Assembly: GCA_963575645.1 (NCBI GenBank)
Contig: OY754467.1
Location: forward strand, 4,402,001-4,466,000
Direction: 5' to 3'
DNA from: Xanthostigma xanthostigma
Lineage: Eukaryota; Arthropoda; Insecta; Raphidioptera; Raphidiidae
Length of the DNA stretch: 64,000 nt
Shown: piece after piece, positions 1 to 11,000 of the stretch
Position numbering within the stretch: the stretch's first letter is position 1
Layout: each line of letters opens with the position of its first letter
Program-made: the position numbers and the translations under genes
Notes under the pieces: model-generated
Told to the model about the DNA's origin: nothing
Databases searched by the model: none
The model's input: the letters and a program-made list of their open reading frames with translations, nothing else

Positions 1-488
1 GAGCAACGTCTAAAGGCAAAATTTGTCCCTAAACTATTTAAATTTTAAATGCAGGCAACTAAACACGCTTTTAATTAACAAAATTTTCAAAACATTAAAC
101 TTTTGAATTTAGAAGCTAATTGTGGTCAGATTTATTTGATATTTATTAGACTTATGGAAAGAAAACGCTAAACTTAAAAATGCACAATGAATTCTCTAGC
201 TTTATTGGTTTAAAAACCATATTTTATATTTTCACAGAGTATTCGAAAATTAATGACCATGTTTTCTAAACCAAAATTGGAATTTCATTTTTATTGAACT
301 TTTTGAAATCAGCGTAACATATGCAATCCGAATTTATCGGATCCCAGAGGTTTGTAATTGGCCAAAAAAAAACGTAACATAAGGTAAAAATCTTGTTTGT
401 AGTCGATTTTCGACATTTTCCAATAGCTCGCTTTTCTGGTTCAGACGGCTCATTCTAACATGAAATGACACTCCGAATAAAAAAAAAA
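1..488. other. AT-rich intergenic sequence, no gene seen
   Basis: No coding region, RNA gene or paired termini recognised. The DNA is AT-rich with only short chance reading frames. The segment ends where the first hairpin element begins. Confidence 0.5.
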
Positions 489-945
489 ATATAGTTTAAA
501 AAAAACTAAAAAACACGCTTTATATCGGACTAAAAAGTAAAAAATAATTGTTTTAAAATAAGCTTAAAAAGCGTGGGGCGCTTTGTTCCACATTTTCGTA
601 CATCGAGCGCCCAACGCTTTTTAAGCTTATTTTAAAACAATTATTTTTTACTTTTTAGTCCGATATAAAGCGTGTTTTTTAGTTTTTTTTAAACTATATT
701 TTATTTTTCACTTTTTAGTGAGGATCTATAAAAGAATTTATTAATCCTGGGGGTCCTAATAAGGATAATGGGAAACTGTTATCAAATTATTGCATTGTCA
801 TCGGTCCTTGATACGTATGCAAAGTTTCAAATTAATCAGACTTCGGGAAATTGGTGAAAATTATGCTCAAAGATTCCGTTACGGTAGTTAGTTACATACA
901 TACATACATAGTTACTTACAACCCAAGCTAATATAAAGCGTTTAA
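489..945. mobile_element. Hairpin-tail element, copy 1 (RTE-like tail)
   Basis: The first ~225 bp form a near-perfect inverted repeat with ~86-nt arms. The loop at 571-617 reads GCGTGGGGCGCTTTGTTCC onward. A single-stranded tail follows, with a LINE-like 3' sequence (AAGTTTCAAATTAATCAGAC), an ACAT-rich run, and the end AATATAAAGCGT. That end repeats, inverted, the ACGCTTTATAT present in the arms. Close relatives lie at 1475-1925, 51364-51934 and 55892-56461. Class is unknown: no transposase and no certain target duplication. Confidence 0.75.
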
Positions 946-1474
946 TAAGCTCAACTTTTGGTTCGGTGGGCATTTAAAGTGTTTTTAAACACCGAAGCGA
1001 CGTTCTAACGCCTCTATCTCCGAAACGGTAGTAGATACAGACAGACAGAAAACAGACAGAAAACGACACGCTGAATTCAATGAGCGCACCGCTCATTGAA
1101 TTCAGCGTGTCGTTTTCTATCAGTAGCCCGAATTTTAAATGCATCCGATGCGTATTCCAGACTTTCCAGAAAAACACTTCGAACGGGTCTATCTTCAAAA
1201 CGGTAAGTGACACGAAGCAACGGAGGGGCTCGCTGACTTCAGCGTGTCATTTTACATAAGCCTACCGAATTTGAATCGTATCGGAGATCGAAAGTATCGT
1301 ACAGATTCTACAATATTATTTAGACGTTAATCAGATTTGAATTCTACAATATTGTTTGTGGTGGATAATTGAACTTACGAAGTGCGGTCATGATTAGATG
1401 CAAACTATAATAATAATAATAAATTCATTGAACAAAAAAATACAAAGTATTTATATCATGTCTAAGCAGAATTT
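946..1474. other. Intergenic spacer between two hairpin elements
   Basis: No gene recognised. It contains a near-duplicate pair of short motifs (ACCGAAGCGACG and ACACGAAGCAACG) around 990 and 1210, the compact palindrome at 1059-1117, and a short TAA-rich run near 1410. Confidence 0.4.
1059..1117. repeat. 59-bp perfect palindrome
   Basis: Two 28-nt arms (beginning GAAAACGACACGCTGAATTC) flank a 3-nt spacer CAC with no mismatch. It is much more compact than the MITEs nearby and does not recur elsewhere in the window, although the motif CTGACTTCAGCGTGTCATTTT appears once more near 1230. Confidence 0.85.
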
Positions 1475-1925
1475 AAAAATATAGTTTAAAAAAAACTAAA
1501 AAACACGCTTTATATCGAACTAAAAAGTAAAAAATAATTTTTTTAAAATAAGCTTAAAAAGCGTGGGGCGCTTTGTTCCACATTTTCGTACATCGAGCGC
1601 CCAACGCTTTTTAAGCTTATTTTAAAAAAATTATTTTTTACTTTTTAGTTCGATATAAAGCGTGTCTTTTAGTTTTTTTTAAACTATATTTATTTTTCAC
1701 TTTTTAGTTTGAGGATCTATAAAAGAATTTATTAATCCTGGGGGTCCTAATAAGGATAATGGGAAACTGTTATCAAATTATTGCATTGTCATCGGTCCTT
1801 GATACGTATGCAAAGTTTCAAATTAATCAGACTTCGGGAAATTGGTGAAAATTATGCTCAAAGATTCCGTTACATGCATACATACATAGTTAGTTACAAC
1901 CCAAACTAATATAAAGCGTTTAAAA
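1475..1925. mobile_element. Hairpin-tail element, copy 2 (RTE-like tail)
   Basis: Second copy of the element at 489-945, with the same loop orientation and the same tail. Where its left arm differs from copy 1 (CGAAC for CGGAC, and TTTTT for TTGTT), the right arm carries the matching change, so each copy's two arms still pair. Confidence 0.75.
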
Positions 1926-1973
1926 ATCCATTTGTGTTGTAAAGTAAAAGCACTGGTTTGTTAGAAGCATTTA

Positions 1974-2235
1974 TGAAGTGAAAACTTCTTTAGCGGCGTT
2001 GTGCACTTTTTTTGTAATGGGTAAAAAATATTAAACTCGCCGTCGGGTCACGTGTCCTGATCGAAAATGCGTAAGACGGAAACTTTTATTTATACAACGT
2101 TAGACATCTAGCGTTGAAATATCATACATAAAAAAATGCAATCTATGATACAAACCATTTTGATCGAAAATTCGTAAGACGGTTAATATTCAAGTTTTCA
2201 CTTGGGCTGGCACTCCCGCAGTGCAAACCTTTTTT
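1974..2235. mobile_element. MITE with GAAGTGAAAACTTC end
   Basis: Left end GAAGTGAAAACTTCTTTAGC, right end CAAGTTTTCACTT. It shares its interior (TTTATACAACGTTAGACATC and GATCGAAAATTCGTAAGAC) with the copy at 10795-11064. The pair defines the family; no coding capacity. Confidence 0.65.
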
Positions 2236-2361
2236 TTTAAGGTATATCCAATTGTATATATACAAGAGAATATCACCGGGGAATGGCATAATACCTCTAG
2301 AAGCATTTTGACTGATCATTTATATTTTTTTAAGGGTTGCCTTTTCATACTTATCTTCAAG

Positions 2362-2780
2362 TACATGGATATATTTATAGTCTAAGGTCTCATATGTAAA
2401 AAATCTCTATGGTTTCTTACCACAGTGTAGATGCACTCTGTGATACAGTTTTGTCAGTCAGCAATATTTTTGTCTTACGTAATGCAGTTCGCAAATTAAG
2501 CAGTTTGGAAGAGCGCTCTTATGAGTAAACTAGGTATAACTTAATAATAAATTTAGTTTACTCATCAAAGCGCTCTTCCGAACTGGTTAATTCGCAAATT
2601 GCACGTCTATTGCGCACTGCATTACGTGGAACAAGAATATTGTCGACTGACAAAACTGTATCACAGAGTGCATCTAGACTGTGGTATAAAACCATAAAGA
2701 TATTCTACTATGGAGGGTCTACCCTCCATAATATTCTGCATATGAGTAATGAGACCCTAGACTATAAATATATCTATGTA
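2362..2780. mobile_element. Long fold-back element
   Basis: Almost the whole segment is one inverted repeat. The outer arms read TACATGGATATATTTATAGT and its complement. The inner arms pair through GCACTCTGTGATACAGTTTTG and AAGAGCGCT, and the centre is a short AT loop near 2530-2550. No reading frame of note. Only this copy is present in the window. Confidence 0.75.
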
Positions 2781-2906
2781 TGAGACTGTCACATTGTTTT
2801 TGAGGTTATGAACATGTGACATTTTATGAATTTACATTTATTACAAAAATAAATAGTCGTGTTATATTAAAAAATCAACACATAATTTGCAATTATTTAG
2901 TGAAAA

Positions 2907-3515
2907 ATGGGTAAACAAAAACGCGTACGTCAGAAATATCACTTACCGGCTATTAATTCAAAGGATTCGGTTAACAATCAATCCTCTAAAAGTGTGACTG
3001 AAAACATAGAATGGAAAGCAGATTCGACAGGAATTTCAGATAATGTATTTTCTGGTATAAGTATTAATATCGATAATTTGAAAAAAGATTTGGATTTCGA
3101 TACAAAAAGTTTCAAATCATTAAAATCTGAATTGGCAGTAGATAAGCCTTTATCGAAGAAGGAAAAAATCGCTTTACGGCGTGAGTTTCTACTTAAAAAG
3201 ATAGATACTGTACGTGAGGCTCGTAAAAAGTATAAGGAAAAAAAGAAAAGGCAGAAGACATCTGTAACGGGTGATATGGAGCCACTTTTGGAAGCCTTGC
3301 CTTCGTTGGAGTCATTACTGCAACCGAAAGGTCAAACTCCAACAGCAAAGATAAAACAAAAAAAACACAATGCTATTGCTTCAACACAGAAACGGCGAAA
3401 GAAGATGATGAGACAAATAAACCTACATAAAATAATCCTGAAAAATCCCGATTTTGATAAAAGTGCATTACAGTTTATTACTGAAAATGTCGTGATTGCT
3501 AATTCGGAAAAGTAA
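2907..3515 (+). CDS. SLX9: SLX9/FAM207A-like ribosome biogenesis protein
   Basis: Single-exon gene of 202 aa. The Lys/Arg-rich N-terminus begins MGKQKRVRQKYH. The diagnostic core is near residues 80-135: a LSKKEK..LRREFLLKKID block, a basic helix rich in KK/RK, then GDMEPLLEALPSLESLL. This order (KKEK-LRRE-basic helix-GDL/M-PL-ALP-L) is that of the Slx9/FAM207A family, nucleolar factors of pre-40S ribosome maturation and export. Length agrees with the family (about 200-230 aa). The start is the first ATG after stops in frame; AAAATGG is a fair Kozak context. An AATAAA lies ~155 bp after the stop. It has no operon-like neighbours; repeats flank both sides. The family call is firm; the function is transferred from yeast and human relatives. 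Confidence 0.9.
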   Translation: MGKQKRVRQKYHLPAINSKDSVNNQSSKSVTENIEWKADSTGISDNVFSGISINIDNLKKDLDFDTKSFKSLKSELAVDKPLSKKEKIALRREFLLKKIDTVREARKKYKEKKKRQKTSVTGDMEPLLEALPSLESLLQPKGQTPTAKIKQKKHNAIASTQKRRKKMMRQINLHKIILKNPDFDKSALQFITENVVIANSEK

Positions 3516-3667
3516 ATTTATTGCGAAGTGGCAACTGAATATTTTATATTGTTATGTAAGTCATTAAAATTTGAGATACTATGTTAATATAATCACAATT
3601 TATTTATATTAGCTATAACTATAAGAATGCAATTTCATTAACTTTATATCGTAGTTTATATTTGATA

Positions 3668-3673
3668 AATAAA
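3668..3673 (+). terminator. Polyadenylation signal of the SLX9-like gene
   Basis: AATAAA about 155 bp downstream of the stop codon, followed by an A-rich and T-rich stretch. First canonical hexamer in the sense direction. Confidence 0.6.
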
Positions 3674-3780
3674 ATACAATAGCAAAAAAACAATGTAGTT
3701 AACTGTATTTATTTTTAAGCAGTTTGATCCAACAAAAGTAAATTAAAAACGGTATCAACTCGTTCCAAGAAATTGTAGTT

Positions 3781-3955
3781 GTTCCAACCTCTGCGAACGG
3801 TAATAATATCGGCAGTCATCCGCAGTAGCTAAAACGAAACTGTTTTTTGCGCATGCGCACTGTTGCGTGGCTTAAAGAACCGTTCTAACCTCGATTGGGA
3901 CACGTTTTAGCTACTTCTGTGACGATATTATTACCGTTTGCAGAGAGGCTGCAAC
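3781..3955. mobile_element. Short MITE, GTTCCAACCTCTGCGAAC family
   Basis: Inverted termini: left GTTCCAACCTCTGCGAACGG, right CCGTTTGCAGAGAGGCTGCAAC. The inner arms pair through TAATAATATCG and GCAGTAGCTAAAACG. A related copy is at 8048-8266 and a more distant one at 18695-18828. Confidence 0.65.
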
Positions 3956-3969
3956 AGAGCTTGTATTAC

Positions 3970-4325
3970 ATTAATTCTTATGTGACCACTGAACCGATTT
4001 AAATGAAATTTTGTAAATGTGTCTTGATTGGTGCAACTTACGCTATAGGATAATTATTAAATATTTTGTTCAGAATTACGGTGTTTTGTAAAAAAAACTG
4101 TTTTAGTAACATGTAACGACATCTGATAGAATTTACTCAAAGTTATTAGTTCAGAAGCAAACAAAAAAAATGTTTTAGTACCAAGTAATGACATCTGCTA
4201 GAATTCATTCAAATCTATTAGTTCAGAAGCAAATGTGGTAGAATTTGCTCAAAGCTATTAGTTCGGACGTCGGGGCGCAAACGAAATACATTTTGCACCC
4301 GGGTGAAACTAGGACGAACCGCTAG
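3970..4325 (+). mobile_element. Non-autonomous Helitron, 5'-truncated
   Basis: Ends with GCACCCGGGTGAAACTAGGA..CCGCTAG|T, a Helitron-type 3' terminus (small hairpin then CTAG next to T). The interior has the family phrases CTGAACCGATTT and GAATTCATTCAAATCTATTAG-like repeats also seen at 24964 and 60897. No TC start was found, so the left boundary is approximate. Confidence 0.6.
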
Positions 4326-4431
4326 TTAGTTTATATGGTATAGTTCATATTTATTCAATACCGTTAATTTTCGCCTTCCTTATAAAATATAAAGGAATAA
4401 AGGACCTTACTCATAGTTAATAGGAAAACCT

Positions 4432-4700
4432 ATACAAAAAATTGGTTGTCTGTAAAGTCGGTTTACGGACGACAGTTTTACGTGATAACGTCATAAAGAA
4501 ACATTGATGAACTCTCTGACGTCACGCGAGAAGAGAGAGAAATGCGTACAAGCCGACGCTTGGGCCGATCGTGCCTCTCTATCGCTTATACCGCGCTCTC
4601 GCTTGCACGCTCAGGCTCAGGCGGAACGTGACACTTTTTCGTGCGTGCAGCCGGTGTTTCATCAATTTATAAGACGTTATCACGTCAAAATCCTAAGTCT
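4432..4700. repeat. Dispersed repeat with ACGTGATAACGT ends
   Basis: Shares TTGTCTGTAAAGTCGGTTTA and the closing TTATAAGACGTTATCACGTC with the segment at 24076-24660. The short inner arms ACGTGATAACGT/ACGTTATCACGT are inverted. Its open frame (78 codons) is a by-product of low stop density in a CG-rich patch and is not counted as a gene. Confidence 0.5.
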
Positions 4701-4994
4701 TAAAGTTCCCATGGAAAACACGAGTTTGACTCGCACTTGACCGGTTTTTTTTATTTATTCAAATTTATTTAATCAAAGGGTGCACTTAGCAAATACGATT
4801 ATTTGAGATATTTATTAAAATTATAAAAAAGTGTTACAAATTCAATGTTGACGCTACGTAGGTGTGCCAAAATAAACATGGCTTGTTAGAAGACTTATTT
4901 ATTGTTGTGTAATTAACACTTGTGCTTCGATTGGCAGCATCCATTTTTCTCTAATTAACACATAAATATTTGCATAACTGGATATTATTATCTT

Positions 4995-5003
4995 TATATA
5001 AAA
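4995..5003 (+). promoter_or_regulatory. Candidate TATA box of CUB gene 1
   Basis: TATATAAAA lies 32 bp before the ATG at 5035. If used, transcription would start almost at the start codon, giving a very short leader. Prediction from position only. Confidence 0.4.
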
Positions 5004-5034
5004 GATCTTTTTGCTCTTCTTACCTATTTTCAAA

Positions 5035-8000
5035 ATGTTTCCCATTACAGCAGTATTGATTCTGATATTCTTTAATGTCATCGAAGCGAACGATGAGAAT
5101 ATAACGAAGGTATCGTATCGTAATGAGAAATGTAAGTACCGCAATTAAGCAAACATTTACGTATGTTAATTTACGGTAATCGCAGATATGTCGCAAGTTT
5201 CGTCCGTTGTGAATAATTATATTCGAAATAAGTAATGGACTAAGAGCTGGCTACGGAGAAAATGGGTGACTCGGTGCAGAGCTGAAAATTTGCAGAATAA
5301 TAGGAGATAGTACAAGTAAGTAGGGAAAAAATTGCCAGAAGGCTAGGCGGAAGATAAAGAGCCGCCAGAAGGCGCTAATGTTGCAAAAAATCAGTGCACT
5401 TCTGGCAATTTCTATACTTATTCTGTAATTCAAAACTAGATTATATATTATATATATTATACATTATATAGTTGTAAGGGCATACTGAAAATTCAAACAT
5501 GATATAATAATTACATTCGACAAATATTTAAAATTATTAATGTCATTTTGATAGAAATAAAATTAATCGTCATATATTTTCATTAATAAAATTACGTTGT
5601 TATAACAACGTAATTTTATTAATTTGAAGCCCTTATAACTATATAATGTATAATATATAATCTAGTTTTGAATTACAGAATAAGTATAGAAATTGCCAGA
5701 AGTGTACTGATTTTTCGCAACATTAGCGCCTTCTGGCGGCTCTTTATCTTCCGCCTAGCCTTCTGGCAATTTTTTCCCTACTTACTTATACTATCTCCTA
5801 TTATTCTGCAAATTTTCAGCTCTGCACCGAGTCACCCATTTTCTCCGTAGCCAGCTCTCCATCTATAATTTATTACGGTGCAACTGAACATTTCATGTAC
5901 TTATTTTTTGCAGTTTTTCCATTTTATACCGTAGTACGATTCGAAAACACACAGTGTATTGGCGTGTGCAAGCTAATGGGTACATGCTATACGAGACACG
6001 AATGTAAAAAATATGGCGGAATGGCATCAGGATTCTGTGCCCAGAAACTGGGCGTTTGTTGTATCGGTAAAAATAATTTCGAGTTTTCATTTTTACGTCA
6101 GTCGTGTCAGTTTTTCTCAATAATTTTTTTTTTTATTTTACCAGCTCAAAGAACTTGCGGAGGCACGTCGCATCTCAATAATACGTATTTTCAAAATCCA
6201 GGTTTTCCTAACGCTTATCAAGGCGGTCAAACTTGTACAATTACGATTAGAAGGTGTAATCCTAACATTTGTCAGGTGATTTTCATATTTTTATTTGTAT
6301 AGAATTTTCGGACAAAACACACTTCGCATGAATTCGTCAATTGTTTTTAAGTGAAATTTCTTATCCGAGTTCCGGAACGTTTACGCTAAATATTAAACGC
6401 TATCGATTGATTCAAATGATTTTTAAAGTGAAACTTTTATTCTATCGCCCCGAATTTTTCTGGCCGTCTGTTGCATGTCGCATTACAGGCGGCCGCGGAG
6501 TAGGGGTAAAGTGAAAGGCGCTCGGTAGAGCAGCCAAGGCCAATATGGCGGCGCCCATGGTTAACATCAGCTGACCGTGTAGTATGTATAACACATAGTC
6601 AGTCTGTCATGCGGGCAAGTGCTGTACAGTGTTTGCATGTTTTTATTCGTGTATTCATGTGAATATTGTTGTTTATAATTAATCGTGATGGATAAGTGTC
6701 TACAATCCAACGCCTACAATCCAATAAAAGTTTCACTTGCGTCGTGGTTTCTTAAAACCACACAACTGTTTTCAGTTTTTAATTGATGTCGAAGACTTTT
6801 TAAACTCGGAAAGTCGTTCTCTATCAGTGCACGTAATTAAAAAACAAACGAACGGTTAGATTTTCCAAAATTAAGAAAATGTATTTGACGTTTAATTTCA
6901 CTTATGCCTAACTTTAAATTCGGATTTACGCAAAATTTCGCTATTATAGTGACTAAATATTACGAAATTAATATTTCGCTACCTCTATTAATGTTGTGGC
7001 TAATCGATGTGTTCAAGAAAACCTCTTGAATCGGGCACTAACATCGCCAAAATGAGGCACAAAGGTAATATTGCATCCTATTAGGAAATGGTTATGTTAT
7101 CGCGGCTAGAGAAAATGCAACGTATACATACAGTATGCGCTGCGCATGCGTGCAGAGCGCGTAAGACGCTTTGACAGAGAGAGTAGAAACGATTCTTCCA
7201 CTCTTTCCTCTCAGTTGAAGTCGGAGGAACTGTTTAGCTTTTCGTCTGACCCAGGCCAATTTGCCATACCGCGTCTAAAATACTTTCACTTCAAAAAACC
7301 ACGACGTACAAATTTTTATAACCTAAAATAGTTTTTTTATATACTGAATAGCACATGAATTATATTTCAGTTACGGTTGGATTTCTTAGATTTTAAATTG
7401 GGTCAACCCAACGGTGACGGGATGTGTATCAACGATCGATTCACCGTGACCGGTGATGCCGGAAATGTCAGTACTATATGCGGTGATAACGTTAACAGTC
7501 ACATGTATGTTAATTTCAACGGTGATTCGCCTATTTCGTTGACGATCCGAACATCGTCGCTGTTAAATATAGACAGACGCTGGAACATAAAGATTTCGCA
7601 AATACCATGCGATAGCCGATATAGAGGTACGTTACTTACAAACTACAGTGCGACCTCGATGATCCGGACTAATTAAAACCGCGGTGATCCGGATTAGTAA
7701 ATTATTCGGATTACTGAAGCAGAACATATTTTATATTGAAAAACAAAACACAAAACAGCTTTATTAGATTGGAAGTTCGGGCAATCCCTCACTATCGATT
7801 TAAGTTTTACCATGTAGTTTAAATGAAATAGACGTCTAAAAATGCAGGTCCGGATTACCGAGTACTGTCAAATCCGGATTATAAAGAAATGCTTGTCCGG
7901 ATTAATGGAGATCCGGATTATCGATTCGAGTCATATCACGCGAGCAACGTTACCTACAATTAATAACGTATTCATTTGGTTGTCTTGCACTGCTTACCAA

Positions 8001-11000
8001 GTAGTTGTTCGACTTGCTCTGAGAAATTGATCTCTAATATGAGTTATGTTTCAACCTCTCTGCGAACAGTAATATTATCGTCACAGTCATATGCGCAGTA
8101 GCTGAAACGTGTTCCAACCGAGTTTAAAACTGTTCTGGAACTGTCCTCTAAGCCACAAAACAGTGCAAAGCCGACGCATGCGCACAAAACCGATACAAAA
8201 CAGTTTCGTCTTAGCTATTGCGCATGACTGTGACGATAATATTACCATTCACAGAGGGGTTGGAACCATCGAGCTTACATACCTGGAGGGAGCATGCAAT
8301 GCTTTTTCTTATGTGACTACTTAAGAAAATCCGGGGTCATGCTTTCTCTCTTGCACCGCGCCCTGATTGGCTGATTCAAGTGGTACACGTCGCGACAACC
8401 AATCAGAGCACGGAGCGAGAGAGAGAGCTTGACCCCGGATTTTTTCTTAAGTAAGTAACGCAAATGCACCCGCTTTGCTCCCTCCAGGCATGTAAGCTCG
8501 ATGGTTGGAACAGAGCTACAATTTCTTTGGAACGAGTTGATACATTTTGGTCTTGATTCGGTTTTAATAGTCATGCGTTCGTGGAGAGGTTGGAACATAG
8601 CTTTAATTACCGTTAAACTTTTTCCAGCGCCGACAGGATGTCTTCAGTACTACACAGATTTAATGGGAACGGTTAAAAGTTTCAACTACGATACTGCGGC
8701 CAACTCCCAGTTGAATCAGCAAGGCGTAACCGGTACAAGAGAAATAGCCAATCAGAATTACGGTGTCTGTGTTGAAATGGCGCCGGGTTATTGCAGTATC
8801 GAATGGAGTCAAGATCCGAACGATGCGTTTTCGTTTACAGTGTCCGGAGATACGACAATGCCTGTTCCGATGAACGATGCGCTCAGCGGTGACCAATGCA
8901 CGACCGATTTTGTAATCGTTCCAAACGCGATGGATGGTGTCAATCCTCCGGCCGATAGGTTTTGCGGCGGAGGTTTCACTACTAAAACATGTACGTTTAT
9001 TAGATTTCTTAACGAATTGTTAATTTTTAGGATTCCGTAGCCACTAGAAATCATTATAAATTCATGGCGCCCGTTCGCATGTAATTTTTTCGTTTCTCTT
9101 CCTTTTCAATGGCATTTTTTCGACTACTTCTGTTCGAAATTATTCGGTAGAAAACTAAATCGGAGGAAAAATAAGTTTATTCAACACGCGTGAGTAATAT
9201 ATAATTTCGGGGTCCTGCTAAATTCGGGAGAAATAATAATTTACTTCATGTTGACGCGTAGAGTGCTAATAATGAGCCTTACTGTACGATAACAAATTTT
9301 CTGGGCAATAGGAACGCAGTAGCGAGCGGAAGCGTACAAAAATGAATAATAACTGCATAGTTTCTGGACCAACAGGAACGCGGTAGCGATTTGTATATAT
9401 GAAAACAGCATCGCAATTCAGCGAAAGTCAGGGCCATCTTGTGTGCATCGAGGGCGGTGGGTACGTCAATCAATGAAGTGATTTATTATTTTTACCTCTT
9501 TTATCAGGGCCCCGATTACATATTACTCGTGCTAGTTGAATAAAATATTATGTGCGACCATTGATCGAAGAATATTCCACTCGCGTTACCGCACTCGCTA
9601 AGCTCGTGCGGCAAATTTCACGCCCATGGAATCTTCTCCTTCTCTCACTAGTCGCATAATACACTATTTATCGTATAGTCAACTTTGAGGTCCCGAGTTG
9701 CAATATTTTATTATGGGGCAGCTTTTTTACACTGGTTTCATACCTCAGGCAATTTTTTCCAATAAAAATGAGTACAAAAAAAAATGTTATACCAATATCG
9801 TTTTCATTTTTTGGCTGTCCGTTGGCCTCGTAAGGTTCCGGTCCACTTGACATTTGCCAGGTTGTTTGCCTATAGTGCCTGGGAAATCTCAGTATTTCTT
9901 CTATTCATAGCGCGTTCTTTAAGCTATAAGGGGTCGTTTAAATAAAGTGATAATATCAGGATGTGTCAAGGGAAGAAGGAGTGCCCGGCAGGTATCACTT
10001 AGGATTAATTACACACTGAGTCTGCTGAGGTTTTAGGGAAAACTTTAAGGAGGTTGATGCGTTACAGTCCCAATCAAAAGTAAGTCGAATTCTAAATGCG
10101 AACTTCTCCATAATACATTTTTACAAAAGGTTATAAGTCGATGATACAATAAATTATTGTCATAAAGGCATAAATAAATAATTTTTTTAATATTAATTAA
10201 TTATTTCAGTATTTTACTTAATGGACTAACTTTTGAATTTTTTGTACAAAGTTAGGTTAGAAAAAATAAATTTATGTAAATATCAGTATTTTACATATTT
10301 TTTGCAGTAAATAATTAAAAAAATAAATTAGAAGTAATAAAAATTAAAATTAAATCATTAAATAGTTGAAAATTCAGTTAAAATTGTCAAGAATAAAAGT
10401 CCATAATCGAAAAGTGCTCAGGTTTAAAATTTTTTTTTATTGATTAAAAGTCTCCTAATTAAATTGGAAAAAAATATTAAAATATGCGTAAGACATCGAT
10501 GCTTTACATAGTTAGTTTTCGGAACTGCTGACATTATTTGGTTATTTGCAAAAAATTAAAATGTACCGTTTGCATGCTAGGTTGACATATTTTCCATAAG
10601 ACTACATGTAAAAGTTTTTTTTAATTTTTAACTTTATACATCTCCTAATGATTTTAGATTTTTTACAGAAAATTTTGTCATAAAAAATCTATTAAAAAAA
10701 CTTTATTTCAGATTTTTTTCATTATCTTCGTAAAACGGCTCAACCTCCTTAAACCGTGTGGAATTTCGTGTTTAATGTATATAATTATCTATTTTTGAAG
10801 TGAAAACTTCTTTAGCGGCGTTGTACACTTTTTTTGTAATGGGTAAAAAATGTTAAACTCGCGTCAGGAAAAGTAAGAACTGGGTGAGCGAGAAAACTCT
10901 CTAAGTGATAGTAATTGTTTATACAACGTTAGACATCTAGCGTTGAAATATCGTACATAAAAATGCAATCTATGATACAAACCATTTTGATCGAAAATTC

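Noticed and set aside
5251..5433. 60-codon frame repeated at 5251, 5668, 18843, 19309 and 53434
   Set aside because: It lies in the arms of the GAGCTGGCTACGG fold-back and appears on both strands; repetition reflects the repeat, not a gene family.
6067..6144. Continuous frame linking CUB gene 1 exons 2 and 3
   Set aside because: The paralogue has a true intron here and the read-through residues do not fit the family; GT..AG at 6067-6144 is consistent with a 78-bp intron.
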